A DNA stretch of 64,000 nucleotides from Saprospiraceae bacterium (lineage in GTDB: Bacteria; Bacteroidota; Bacteroidia; Chitinophagales; Saprospiraceae), in NCBI GenBank assembly GCA_013002625.1, contig JABDJE010000215.1, forward strand, positions 35,236 through 99,235. Direction: 5' to 3'. The notes beneath the pieces are model-generated. The model made no database searches. It saw only the letters and a program-made list of their open reading frames with translations, and had not been told where the DNA came from. A program made the translations under genes and the position numbers. Shown here piece after piece: positions 42,152-50,414 of this stretch (its first letter is position 1; the number at the start of each line of letters is the position of its first letter).

Positions 42152-42609
42152 CCTTTGCTTTCAACAAGTTCAAACTTAAGGGTCTTTATGCCTTCTAACA
42201 TTTCTTCTCTGGTGTCTTGAGATATGGCAAACACATAGTCTCCTTCTTCTTGAAACTTGAAATTTTCCAGCAGATATATTTTGAGTCGGCAAACCTCACT
42301 ATTGCATTTGCCATACCATACGCCTTTACCATCGGCCAGGTCTACAGACAAACGTTCGGTTTTTACACTGGCGTCTGGAAAGACCGTATTGATGTTAAAG
42401 TATATGTTTTGATATTTATATTCCGTGCTGTGCTCAACGGTGAGGTGGATGTTATTCAATCTTTCCGTATCGTCAACCCTAAGTGAATAGCTCAAAGTAT
42501 CCAAATAGGACCATCCCAGTTCTTCAATTGAGGAAGACTTCTCATAGTATACTTCTGGTCCGCAGGACGCAAAAGAAACAATTAAACATATTGTCGCTAA
42601 TATTCTCAC
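42148..42609 (-). CDS. gldH: Gliding motility lipoprotein GldH
   Basis: 153 residues with a lipoprotein signal (lipobox FASC, Cys16). The body has the GldH pattern: VYYEKSSSIEELGW, then NIYFNINTVFPD, RLSVDLADGKGVWYGKCNSEVCRLKI and GDYVFAISQDTREEMLEGIKTLKFELV. GldH is needed for gliding motility in flavobacteria and is usual in gliding or T9SS genomes. The gene overlaps the dnaJ stop... its own start overlaps dnaJ by four bases (ATGA), so translation is coupled to the chaperone. Confidence 0.85.
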   Translation of the reverse strand: MRILATICLIVSFASCGPEVYYEKSSSIEELGWSYLDTLSYSLRVDDTERLNNIHLTVEHSTEYKYQNIYFNINTVFPDASVKTERLSVDLADGKGVWYGKCNSEVCRLKIYLLENFKFQEEGDYVFAISQDTREEMLEGIKTLKFELVESKG

Positions 42610-43760
42610 TCAAACATTTCTTTCATTCTGGCAAAAAATCCTTTCTGGGTTTTGCCTTCCTCTGGTTTAAAGTTTTCAGAGTCTCTCAGTTTTTCAAGAA
42701 TAGTCCTTTCTTCAGGAGTCAATGTTTTGGGTGTCCAAATATTGACATTAATCAGTTGGTCACCTTTTGCACCATATCCTTGCAACTGAGGAATACCCTT
42801 GGATCTCAAACGAAATATTTTGCCTGCTGGTGTGCCCGGCGGAATTGTGATCTTAACGGGCTTGCCCAGGGTTGGTACTGCAACAGATGTGCCCAGGGCT
42901 GCATCTGCGAAGTTCAAGAATAGGTCATACATGATATTCTGCCCATCTCTGGTAAAGTGTTTGTGGTTTTTCTCTTCGATCATTATTAGCAAGTCTCCTG
43001 ATGGACCCCCGTTTTTACCTGCATTACCTTTGGCGCGCATGGACAGTTGCATACCATGTTCAACGCCTGCAGGAATATCAATTTCGATTGTTTCTTCACC
43101 AAGTGCTCTACCCTCTCCTTTACATTTCGTACACTTTGAAGTAATGCGTTGACCCGAACCATTACATGTGGGACAGACGGTGGTCGTTTGCATTTGTCCA
43201 AGGAAGGTGGATTTTACTTGACGAACATAACCTGAGCCACCACAGGAACCACAAGTCTGTACGGAACCGCTGTCCTTGGCTCCAGACCCACCACAACTGT
43301 CGCAGGCATTTTGTTTTTTAACTTTTATCTTTTTTGTAACGCCGTCTGCAATTTCCTCAAGCGTAAGCGATACCTTGATCCTGATGTTGGATCCTTTTTG
43401 TCCAGCACTTCTTCTTGTTCTCCCGCCACCAAAAAAGCTCTCGAACGGACTTCCTGTATCGCCGAATATATCGCTGAAGTTGGTGAAAATATCCTCCATC
43501 GTCATTCCGCCACCACCGAATCCACCGCTTTGGGGATCTACCCCTGCGTGTCCATATCTGTCATAACGGGCTTTTTTGTTTTCGTCGCTGAGCACCTCAT
43601 ATGCTTCTGCGGCTTCTTTGAACTTCTCTTCCGCTTTTTTATCATCTGGATTCTTATCTGGATGAAACTTCATTGCAACCTTACGGTATGCCTTCTTTAT
43701 CGCGGTTTGATCGGCATTTTTTTCAACACCTAATACTTCGTAATAATCTCTTTTTGCCAT
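42606..43760 (-). CDS. dnaJ: Chaperone protein DnaJ
   Basis: 384 residues: J domain with HPD (33-35), a glycine/phenylalanine-rich linker (about 75-120), four CxxCxGxG zinc repeats (CDSCGGSG, CGSCGGSG, CPTCNGSG, CTKCKGEG) and the C-terminal substrate-binding domains. Works with DnaK and GrpE in protein folding. The grpE gene is 21 bp upstream, and the stop overlaps the start of gldH by four bases. Confidence 0.96.
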   Translation of the reverse strand: MAKRDYYEVLGVEKNADQTAIKKAYRKVAMKFHPDKNPDDKKAEEKFKEAAEAYEVLSDENKKARYDRYGHAGVDPQSGGFGGGGMTMEDIFTNFSDIFGDTGSPFESFFGGGRTRRSAGQKGSNIRIKVSLTLEEIADGVTKKIKVKKQNACDSCGGSGAKDSGSVQTCGSCGGSGYVRQVKSTFLGQMQTTTVCPTCNGSGQRITSKCTKCKGEGRALGEETIEIDIPAGVEHGMQLSMRAKGNAGKNGGPSGDLLIMIEEKNHKHFTRDGQNIMYDLFLNFADAALGTSVAVPTLGKPVKITIPPGTPAGKIFRLRSKGIPQLQGYGAKGDQLINVNIWTPKTLTPEERTILEKLRDSENFKPEEGKTQKGFFARMKEMFE

Positions 43761-43781
43761 ATGCTTGAATCGCCTGAGTCG

Positions 43782-44303
43782 TTATTTACCTACAACTACT
43801 TTTGGAAAGCGAATTATTTTATCATTCAAATAATATCCTTTTTCAACCGTATCGATAATCTTACCTTTCATCTCTTGGGTTGGTGCTGGAATTTCAGTAA
43901 TTGCTTCGTGGACTTCAGGATCAAAGGTTTCGCCAGTGGTCTCCATCGCTTGAAGCCCCCTTCCTTTCAATACAGAATAAATCTTCTGATATACCAGTTC
44001 TACACCTTCGGGAAAAACTTCTTCGGTGTTCTCATCTTCAGCGCTTTTCTTTGCACGATCAAAATCGTCTAGTACTGGAAGAATAGCATTAAGGGTATCT
44101 TGAGCAGCAGTTTTAATAAGCTCAAGTCTTTCTTTGGTGTTGCGTTTCTTAAAGTTTTCAAACTCTGCAAACAACCGTAAGTATTTATCTTTTGCTTCTC
44201 CCAATTCTATTTGAAGTTGCTCGATCTCAGCAGAAGCATCCTGTACTGCAATATCCTCTTGTGTCTCTGAAGTTTTCTTTGTTGATTTTTTAGCTTTCGC
44301 CAT
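43782..44303 (-). CDS. grpE: Nucleotide exchange factor GrpE
   Basis: 173 residues: an N-terminal unstructured lysine-rich stretch (1-28), a long coiled coil (about 28-85), and the beta-wing domain with FDPEVHEAITEIPAPTQEMKGKIIDTVEKGYYLNDKIIRFPKVVVGK, the conserved GrpE ending. It releases ADP from DnaK. Its stop is 21 bp before dnaJ, so the two form an operon. No CIRCE operator is visible in the 70-bp upstream gap. Confidence 0.95.
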   Translation of the reverse strand: MAKAKKSTKKTSETQEDIAVQDASAEIEQLQIELGEAKDKYLRLFAEFENFKKRNTKERLELIKTAAQDTLNAILPVLDDFDRAKKSAEDENTEEVFPEGVELVYQKIYSVLKGRGLQAMETTGETFDPEVHEAITEIPAPTQEMKGKIIDTVEKGYYLNDKIIRFPKVVVGK

Positions 44304-44373
44304 ATTTAAATCCTTTTTTGTATACTTATCAATTCCTTTGCCATTGGGCGAATTACGTCAATTTGTCATGTTT

Positions 44374-44895
44374 TTACATTATTCTCTCATTTAAAAATGC
44401 TGCAAGTTCATCATACGACTGATTGACACCTATAATATTGCCTTCTGGATCGATTAAAAACTTGGTTGGGACTTCACTTACGTTAAATTTTTGAGCTATC
44501 GGTGAGAGCAAAACAACTTTGGCCGTTGTTACAATTTGATGCTTCCAGGAAAATCCATCCTTTTGTGCTGCTTTTTCCCAACGCCGGTTGTCTTTCTCCA
44601 AAGCCACCGTAACGATCCGAAAGCCCTCTGCATTTTTAAAGCGGCTGTCTTTGAATTCATTATGTAATCTTACAAGCTTGGGGTTATCTCTTCTGCAGGG
44701 CGCACACCAGGAACCCCAAAAGTCAAGGAGAACATAATTTCCTTTGAGTTCAGACAGTTTAAATGGGGTCCCATCTATCAACTCGGTTGAAAAGTCCGGT
44801 GCGGGCCTTCCTTCCTTTTGCCCAGGAGAGCGCAAAAAGAAAAAGTAAATTAAAAAGAGCATTATAGGTATAGAGATATATTTTAGATATTTCAT
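44374..44895 (-). CDS. TlpA-like membrane-anchored thioredoxin-fold protein
   Basis: 173 residues with an N-terminal membrane anchor (about 7-21) and a periplasmic thioredoxin/redoxin domain; the active site is WCAPC in DFWGSWCAPCRRDNPKL (Cys64, Cys67), followed by EVPTKFLIDPEGNIIG with the cis-Pro loop. It probably reduces disulfides in cytochrome maturation or other periplasmic proteins. It stands upstream of grpE-dnaJ with a 70-bp gap and is divergent from the flavoprotein gene. Confidence 0.88.
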   Translation of the reverse strand: MKYLKYISIPIMLFLIYFFFLRSPGQKEGRPAPDFSTELIDGTPFKLSELKGNYVLLDFWGSWCAPCRRDNPKLVRLHNEFKDSRFKNAEGFRIVTVALEKDNRRWEKAAQKDGFSWKHQIVTTAKVVLLSPIAQKFNVSEVPTKFLIDPEGNIIGVNQSYDELAAFLNERIM

Positions 44896-44937
44896 GGTCT
44901 ATAAATCAATAGTTAAGAGCCTAAAGAAAGTTAAATT

Positions 44938-45822
44938 ATGGGATATATTTCGTTTGCGCCAGGACAGGTAGATGTCAAAGACATGCATCAGTTTATAATC
45001 GGTGCCATTTCGCCAAGACCTATCGCATTTGTTAGTACAGTCAACGAAGAGGGCGTCAATAATTTGGCGCCATATAGCTTTTTCAATGCACTGAGTTCAA
45101 ATCCTCCTATGCTGGCATTTTCGTGCAATTTAAGGCCCGGGGAGAATCTTGAAAAAGATACTTTAAAGAATATCAAAGCTCACGGAGAGTGCGTGGTGAA
45201 TATGGTTAATGAAGATATACTTCATCAAATGGCCATTACGTCTGTTGAGTTTCCTGCAGGTGTCTCTGAATTTGAAAAATCAGGCCTCACGCCTCTGGCA
45301 TCAGAAAAAGTAGCGCCTTTTAGGGTACAGGAATCTCCCGTGCAAATTGAATGCACGGTGCATGATATTATTGTATTGGGAAATCACCCGGGGGCATCCA
45401 ATTTGGTCCTGTGTGATATTATTAAAATGCACGTAAACAAAAATGTCATGGACGCACAACTAAGAAGAATTGATCCTCAGAAGCTACAGGTTGTAGGGCG
45501 ACTGGGTCGATCAAATTATATTAAGGTGAAGGGAGAACATGTTATTGAAATGTATCAGCCGGTAAGACCAATTTGCATTGGCTTTGATAGTTTGCCTACT
45601 CAAATTCAGCGCAGCAGATTTTTCACAGGCAACGATTTGGGAAAGTTGGCATCCCTGTTGACGCTACCAAATGAACAGGACGTTAGAAAATACATGGAAG
45701 TTGAAAACATCAGTGGTCATAGGGATGTTGAGTACTACCATAGAAGGGCTAAATCTCTTTTGGATCGAAATCTAAAAGAGCATGCAATTAAAATGGCAAT
45801 GATTGCCGAGTTAAGTCATTGA
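44938..45822 (+). CDS. Flavin reductase-like FMN-binding protein
   Basis: 294 residues, with an N-terminal FMN-binding split barrel of the flavin-reductase-like type (about 10-200; IGAISPRPIAFVSTVNEEGVNNLAPYSFFNALSSNPPMLAFSC is the conserved binding region). The C-terminal third has no recognised domain. Related proteins bind FMN and act as oxidoreductases of unknown substrate. Gene order here (TlpA-like divergent, recA downstream) gives no hint. Confidence 0.85.
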   Translation: MGYISFAPGQVDVKDMHQFIIGAISPRPIAFVSTVNEEGVNNLAPYSFFNALSSNPPMLAFSCNLRPGENLEKDTLKNIKAHGECVVNMVNEDILHQMAITSVEFPAGVSEFEKSGLTPLASEKVAPFRVQESPVQIECTVHDIIVLGNHPGASNLVLCDIIKMHVNKNVMDAQLRRIDPQKLQVVGRLGRSNYIKVKGEHVIEMYQPVRPICIGFDSLPTQIQRSRFFTGNDLGKLASLLTLPNEQDVRKYMEVENISGHRDVEYYHRRAKSLLDRNLKEHAIKMAMIAELSH

Positions 45823-45878
45823 TTGAGCCTGAGAGTCTTAATTATATTTAATACTTTTAATGTGAAATATACCTAATA

Positions 45879-46949
45879 ATGGATAAAGAAAAACAAGCAA
45901 AATTAAAAGCCCTCGGTCTGGCAGTAGACAAGCTGGAGAAAACCTACGGAAAGGGTACTGTAATGAAACTGGGTGATAAAAATGTCGTCAATGTAGATAC
46001 CATTCCAACCGGTTCTCTCGGTCTGGATATTGCACTGGGAATTGGTGGCCTGCCTCGCGGTAGAGTCGTTGAAATTTACGGCCCAGAATCATCGGGTAAA
46101 ACAACATTAGCAATTCATGCCATTGCTGAGTGTCAAAAGCAAGGTGGTATTGCCGCCTTCATTGATGCAGAACACGCATTTGACAAATCTTATGCTGAAG
46201 CATTGGGTGTAGATACAGAAAACCTTCTGATCTCTCAACCCGATAATGGAGAACAAGCACTAGAAATTGCAGAACACCTAATTCGCTCAGGTGCAATTGA
46301 TATTATAGTTATTGACTCTGTAGCAGCATTGACCCCAAGAGCAGAAATAGAAGGTGAAATGGGAGATTCTAAAATGGGGCTTCAGGCAAGGTTAATGTCA
46401 CAGGCATTAAGAAAGCTAACAGGAACTATTGGTCGTACGGGGTGCTGCTGTATCTTCATCAACCAGCTGCGTGAAAAAATTGGCGTTATGTTCGGTAACC
46501 CTGAGACAACTACAGGTGGTAATGCCCTTAAGTTTTACTCTTCAATCAGGCTGGATATACGAAGATCCGGATCTGCAATTAAAGATAAGGAAGGCAATGT
46601 AATCGGCTCTCCAACCAAGGTTAAGGTCGTGAAGAACAAACTGGCTCCTCCCTTCAGGGTTGCAATGTTTGATATAGCATACGGAGAAGGCGTCTCTAAA
46701 ACAGGAGAGATTATTGATCATGGCGTAGATCTGGGTATCATCGGTAAAAGTGGATCATGGTACAGTTATAATGATACAAAGATTGCACAGGGTCGCGAAG
46801 GTGCTAAACAGTTTTTACTGGATAACCTGGAGCTCATGGAAGAGATTGCTCTGAAAATTAAAGCACAATACTTACCTCATGTCGGTGGACAGAAAGAACA
46901 GGAAGTGATGGATGTTGAGACAACCAACGGCGTAGAGGCAGAAGGATAA
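45879..46949 (+). CDS. recA: Recombinase RecA
   Basis: 356 residues. Walker A GPESSGKT (68-75), LLISQPDNGEQALEIAEHLIRSG, the Walker B IDIIVIDSVAALTP, and loop L2 FINQLREKIGVMFGNPETTTGGNALKFY. It forms filaments on single-stranded DNA for homologous repair and triggers SOS cleavage. No LexA box is evident in the 56-bp upstream gap. A terminator follows. Confidence 0.98.
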   Translation: MDKEKQAKLKALGLAVDKLEKTYGKGTVMKLGDKNVVNVDTIPTGSLGLDIALGIGGLPRGRVVEIYGPESSGKTTLAIHAIAECQKQGGIAAFIDAEHAFDKSYAEALGVDTENLLISQPDNGEQALEIAEHLIRSGAIDIIVIDSVAALTPRAEIEGEMGDSKMGLQARLMSQALRKLTGTIGRTGCCCIFINQLREKIGVMFGNPETTTGGNALKFYSSIRLDIRRSGSAIKDKEGNVIGSPTKVKVVKNKLAPPFRVAMFDIAYGEGVSKTGEIIDHGVDLGIIGKSGSWYSYNDTKIAQGREGAKQFLLDNLELMEEIALKIKAQYLPHVGGQKEQEVMDVETTNGVEAEG

Positions 46950-46976
46950 TTTACCAACCCTACTCTATATTGGTAA

Positions 46977-47008
46977 AAGCTTCTCGATTAGGTTCGGGAA
47001 GCTTTTTT
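46977..47008 (+). terminator. Intrinsic terminator after recA
   Basis: AAGCTTCTCGA (46977-46987) pairs with TCGGGAAGCTT (46994-47004) over 11 bp including one T-G pair, loop TTAGGT, followed by T. Lies between the convergent recA and pyrH ends and may serve both. Confidence 0.88.
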
Positions 47009-47032
47009 ATTTTTCTCTTAAATATGATTGGC

Positions 47033-47746
47033 TTATTCGACTATCGTTCCAATGGACAAATCTCCTTGGGCGACTTTTTGTAAATTATCTGTATGGTTGA
47101 TGTCAAATACAACAATAGGAATATTGTTTTCCTGACACATCGTGAATGCGGTCATATCCATGACGCGTAAATGATTGGTAAGAACCTTTTCAAAAGAAAC
47201 CCTTTCATAGCGCGTTGCCTCTGGATTTAATTCGGGGTCTTCAGAATAGATTCCATCCACTCTTGTCCCTTTTAATATAACGTCTGCATTTATTTCGCTT
47301 GCACGTAAGGCTGCAGCTGAGTCGGTGGTGAAGTATGGACTTCCTGTGCCGCCCGAAAATATCACCACGCGTCCTTTTTCAAGATGACGGATAGCGCGTC
47401 TTCTAATATAGGGTTCTGCGACTTCGCGCATTACAATGGCAGAAATAAGTCTGGAATAAACACCATGGTTCTCAAGTGAGCTCTGAAGGGCCATGCCATT
47501 AATGACTGTCGCGAGCATTCCCATATAATCCCCTTGCACCCTTTCAATTCCGCTGTCCTCTGCCTGAAGACCTCTAAAGATATTACCTCCTCCAATAACG
47601 ACAGCTATTTCAATACCCAATTGAACAACTTTGTTAATCTCCTTTGCGTAGTGATTTAATTTCTTTGGATCTATACCAAAAGACCCTTCTCCCATTAATG
47701 ATTCTCCACTCAGTTTAAGAAGAACGCGTTTGTATTTAACTGCCAT
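47033..47746 (-). CDS. pyrH: UMP kinase
   Basis: 237 residues of the amino acid kinase fold; LLKLSGESLMGEGSFGIDP, IAVVIGGGNIFRG, YMGMLATVINGMALQ and FSGGTGSPYFTTDSAAALRA are the UMP kinase signatures. It phosphorylates UMP to UDP for RNA synthesis. It lies last in the row rplM-rpsI-rpsB-tsf-pyrH, a conserved order in Bacteroidota, but a terminator separates it from tsf. Confidence 0.96.
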   Translation of the reverse strand: MAVKYKRVLLKLSGESLMGEGSFGIDPKKLNHYAKEINKVVQLGIEIAVVIGGGNIFRGLQAEDSGIERVQGDYMGMLATVINGMALQSSLENHGVYSRLISAIVMREVAEPYIRRRAIRHLEKGRVVIFSGGTGSPYFTTDSAAALRASEINADVILKGTRVDGIYSEDPELNPEATRYERVSFEKVLTNHLRVMDMTAFTMCQENNIPIVVFDINHTDNLQKVAQGDLSIGTIVE

Positions 47747-47756
47747 AAGCGAAAAG

Positions 47757-47790
47757 TAAAAAAAAAGCGACTCAAAAATGAATCGCTTTT
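47757..47790 (-). terminator. Intrinsic terminator between tsf and pyrH
   Basis: On the minus strand AAAAGCGA pairs with TCGCTTTT (47783-47790 with 47763-47770) around a 12-nt loop, followed by a run of nine T (47758-47766). It would limit transcription into pyrH. Confidence 0.8.
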
Positions 47791-47796
47791 AAAATT

Positions 47797-48642
47797 TTAT
47801 CCTAATTCAATGTGCTTGAATTCGGTTACCGTTAATTCCGGATCAATTTCTTTAAGATATTGTCCGACAGATTTTTTGTTCTCTTTTACATATGCCTGAT
47901 TCAACAAAGTGTTTTCTTTGAAATACTTGTTCAATTTACCCTTGGCAATTTTTTCAAGCATTTGCTCAGGCTTTCCTTCTTTCTTCGCTATCTCCATTCC
48001 GATCTCGATCTCTTTGTCAATAACATCCTGCGCTACGCCATTTTCATCAACGGCGATCGGTCTCATAGCTGCAACTTGCATGGCAACATTTCTACCAGGC
48101 TCCTCAAATTGTGATCCTTCTTTATTCAATGCTATTACAACGCCTGCTTTATATCCCATGTGAATGTAAGGAAGCACCTGGCCATTTCCGGCACTTGTTT
48201 CGATCTTGGCATAATCCGAAAGCTCAAGCTTTTCACCGATTACACCTGTTTGCTCTTCGACTTTTTTTCCTATGGTCAAACCATCTTCATAATCAAGGTT
48301 TAAAAGCTCTTCCTTAGTTGAAGGTAATTTGGTCAATGCGATATCTGCGAATGATTCAGCCAATTGAACGAAGCTCTCTGTTTTGGCAACGAAGTCAGTC
48401 TCACAACTCAATCTTAATACAACACCATTGTTTTTATTTGAAGATGTTCTTGCTATAACAACACCTTCTTTAGCCTCTCTGTCGGCTCTTTTTTCAGATA
48501 ATTTCTGTCCCTTCTTTCTTAGTACTTCGATAGCTTTGTCAAAATCACCTCCTGCTTCAGTTAAGGCTTTTTTACAATCCATCATTCCTGCACCTGTAAG
48601 GTCTCTAAGTTTTTTTACATCAGCTGCTGAAATTGCGCTCAT
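47797..48642 (-). CDS. tsf: Elongation factor Ts
   Basis: 281 residues. The N-terminal UBA-like domain begins MSAISAADVKKLRDLTGAGMMDCKKAL, and LSCETDFVAKTESFVQLAE is the conserved TDFVA core that exchanges nucleotide on EF-Tu. It regenerates EF-Tu-GTP. Follows rpsB in the conserved order; a terminator-like hairpin lies downstream. Confidence 0.96.
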   Translation of the reverse strand: MSAISAADVKKLRDLTGAGMMDCKKALTEAGGDFDKAIEVLRKKGQKLSEKRADREAKEGVVIARTSSNKNNGVVLRLSCETDFVAKTESFVQLAESFADIALTKLPSTKEELLNLDYEDGLTIGKKVEEQTGVIGEKLELSDYAKIETSAGNGQVLPYIHMGYKAGVVIALNKEGSQFEEPGRNVAMQVAAMRPIAVDENGVAQDVIDKEIEIGMEIAKKEGKPEQMLEKIAKGKLNKYFKENTLLNQAYVKENKKSVGQYLKEIDPELTVTEFKHIELG

Positions 48643-48680
48643 TTAAATACTTTTTTGCTGTTTAAAAAATAATTGATTTG

Positions 48681-49403
48681 TTAAGCTACTGCCTCTTTCT
48701 TCTCCTCTTTCATTTTTCTTCTCTCCTCAGTTCCTTCCTTAATGATCTCTGCCATATATCCTGTAATCAGGCTGATCGCTTTTGACGCATCATCATTGGC
48801 AGGAATTGGAAAGTCGATTTGAGTCGGGTCAGAGTTAGTATCTACGATACCAAAAACTTTGATGCCTAACTTTTTCGCTTCGGCAATTGCAATATGTTCG
48901 TGATGAATATCCACAACGAAAATTGCAGCTGGAAGTCTGTTCATGTTAGCAATACCACCCAAAACTTTCTCCATCTTGTTACGCTCTCTTGTAAGCGTCA
49001 ATCTTTCTTTCTTGGTGATACTTGTTACATTTTCGTCAGCAAGTAATTTATCGATGTTGTTCATCTTCTTTACCGATCTTTTAATCGTTGAGAAGTTGGT
49101 CATCATACCTCCTAACCATCTTTCAGTCACAAAAGGCATGTTTACTTCTCTTGCTAACTTAGCAACATGCTCCTTGGCTTGTTTCTTAGTTGCAACAAAC
49201 ATCACTTTTCTGCCAGACTTTGCTACTTGTCTCAAAGCATTACCTGCTTTGTCCATGAATTCAATAGTTCTGTTCAAATCAATGATGTGGATACCTTTAC
49301 GCTCCATGAAAATATAAGGCAACATTTTAGGGTTCCATTTTCTTTTCATATGCCCTAAGTGTGCGCCTGATTCTAATAAGTCTTTATATGTAGGTTTAGC
49401 CAT
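48681..49403 (-). CDS. rpsB: 30S ribosomal protein S2
   Basis: 240 residues from the ATG at 49403 (AKPTYKDLLESGAHLGHMKRKWNPKMLPYIF), the regular S2 start; the frame is open further upstream to 49490 but that part overlaps rpsI and is not S2-like. It shows NMPFVTERWLGGMMTNFSTI, PAAIFVVDIHHEHIAIAEAKKLGI and GIVDTNSDPTQIDFPIPANDDASKAI, then a short charged tail. Operon with rpsI and rplM. Confidence 0.97.
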   Translation of the reverse strand: MAKPTYKDLLESGAHLGHMKRKWNPKMLPYIFMERKGIHIIDLNRTIEFMDKAGNALRQVAKSGRKVMFVATKKQAKEHVAKLAREVNMPFVTERWLGGMMTNFSTIKRSVKKMNNIDKLLADENVTSITKKERLTLTRERNKMEKVLGGIANMNRLPAAIFVVDIHHEHIAIAEAKKLGIKVFGIVDTNSDPTQIDFPIPANDDASKAISLITGYMAEIIKEGTEERRKMKEEKKEAVA

Positions 49404-49428
49404 TTGTCTAAATGTTGTCTTGAAAAAA

Positions 49429-49815
49429 TTATCTTTTAGAAAACTGGAAGCTCTTTCTTGCTTTTGGTTTACCGTATTTCTTACGTTCAACCACTCTTGC
49501 GTCCCTTGTCAAATATTTCTTCTCTTTAAGGGCTTTCTTGTTTTCTTCATTTGCGATAACAAGTGCTTTGGAGAGTGCAAGTCTAATAGCTTCTGCTTGA
49601 CCTTTAAATCCACCACCGTTTACATTCACTTTTATGTCATAACTTTTTAGGTTGTCAGACAAGTTGAGTGGGTCCTCGATGTTGAATTGAATATTAGCCT
49701 GTGGAAAGTATTCTTTGTAATCTTTCCCATTAATAGTAATCGCGCCTTTTCCTGCTTTCATATACAGTCTGGCTACTGAGGCTTTCCTTCTTCCTGTTGT
49801 ATTAATTACTTCCAT
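49429..49815 (-). CDS. rpsI: 30S ribosomal protein S9
   Basis: 128 residues: MEVINTTGRRKASVARLYMKAG at the start and RKKYGKPKARKSFQFSKR at the end, the conserved basic tail that reaches the P-site tRNA. It follows rplM by three bases, as expected. Confidence 0.98.
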   Translation of the reverse strand: MEVINTTGRRKASVARLYMKAGKGAITINGKDYKEYFPQANIQFNIEDPLNLSDNLKSYDIKVNVNGGGFKGQAEAIRLALSKALVIANEENKKALKEKKYLTRDARVVERKKYGKPKARKSFQFSKR

Positions 49816-49818
49816 TTA

Positions 49819-50262
49819 TTAAAAATTAAAAGGTTCAGGTTTTTGTGCTGCATGTGGGTGCTCGGATCCAGTATAGATATATAGCTTCTTGATCATCGCT
49901 CTACCTAATTTGTTCTTAGGTAGCATACCCCTTACGGCATTTTCAATTATTGCAGTTGGATTTTTGACCATCATCTCTTTTGCCGTTCTTCTCTTCTGAC
50001 CCCCAGGATATCCGGAATACGTGATGTACTCTTTTTGATCCATCTTGCTGCCTGTAAATCTTATTTTATCAGCATTCAAAACGATAATACAATCACCTGT
50101 ATCAACGTGCGGTGTATATGATGCCTTGTGCTTACCTCTTAATACAGTAGCCATTTTCGTAGCTAATCTTCCTACGATTTTATCTTCTGCATCTACGATG
50201 TACCACTTGCGCTCAACCGTCTGCTTATTTGCTGATTTTGTTTTGTAGCTTAATGTGTCCAC
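49819..50262 (-). CDS. rplM: 50S ribosomal protein L13
   Basis: 147 residues: WYIVDAEDKIVGRLATKMATVLRGKHKASYTPHVDTGD and the rest of L13, ending LYIYTGSEHPHAAQKPEPFNF. First gene of the ribosomal operon, with a good promoter 47 bp upstream. Confidence 0.97.
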   Translation of the reverse strand: MDTLSYKTKSANKQTVERKWYIVDAEDKIVGRLATKMATVLRGKHKASYTPHVDTGDCIIVLNADKIRFTGSKMDQKEYITYSGYPGGQKRRTAKEMMVKNPTAIIENAVRGMLPKNKLGRAMIKKLYIYTGSEHPHAAQKPEPFNF

Positions 50263-50308
50263 TTCGATATTATTTAAACATTAAAAATTGCTCATTTTAA
50301 AAGCGCTG

Positions 50309-50339
50309 CAAATGTAAATTTCTTTTATTTACAATACAA
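50309..50339 (-). promoter_or_regulatory. Promoter of the rplM operon
   Basis: On the minus strand TTG (50337-50339) is followed by a 20-bp spacer and TACATTTG (50309-50316) with C next to it: both halves of the Bacteroidota promoter at the usual distance. It drives rplM-rpsI-rpsB-tsf. Confidence 0.78.
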
Positions 50340-50414
50340 GGTTTTAGGAAGGGAATTTGAAAAATGCACTTATAACTTATTGATTATCAATAAAAAAATC
50401 GCACATTTTTATCA

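Noticed and set aside
43276..43733. Long frames opposite dnaJ
   Set aside because: They are antisense to the glycine- and cysteine-rich part of dnaJ, whose codon bias keeps the other strand open.
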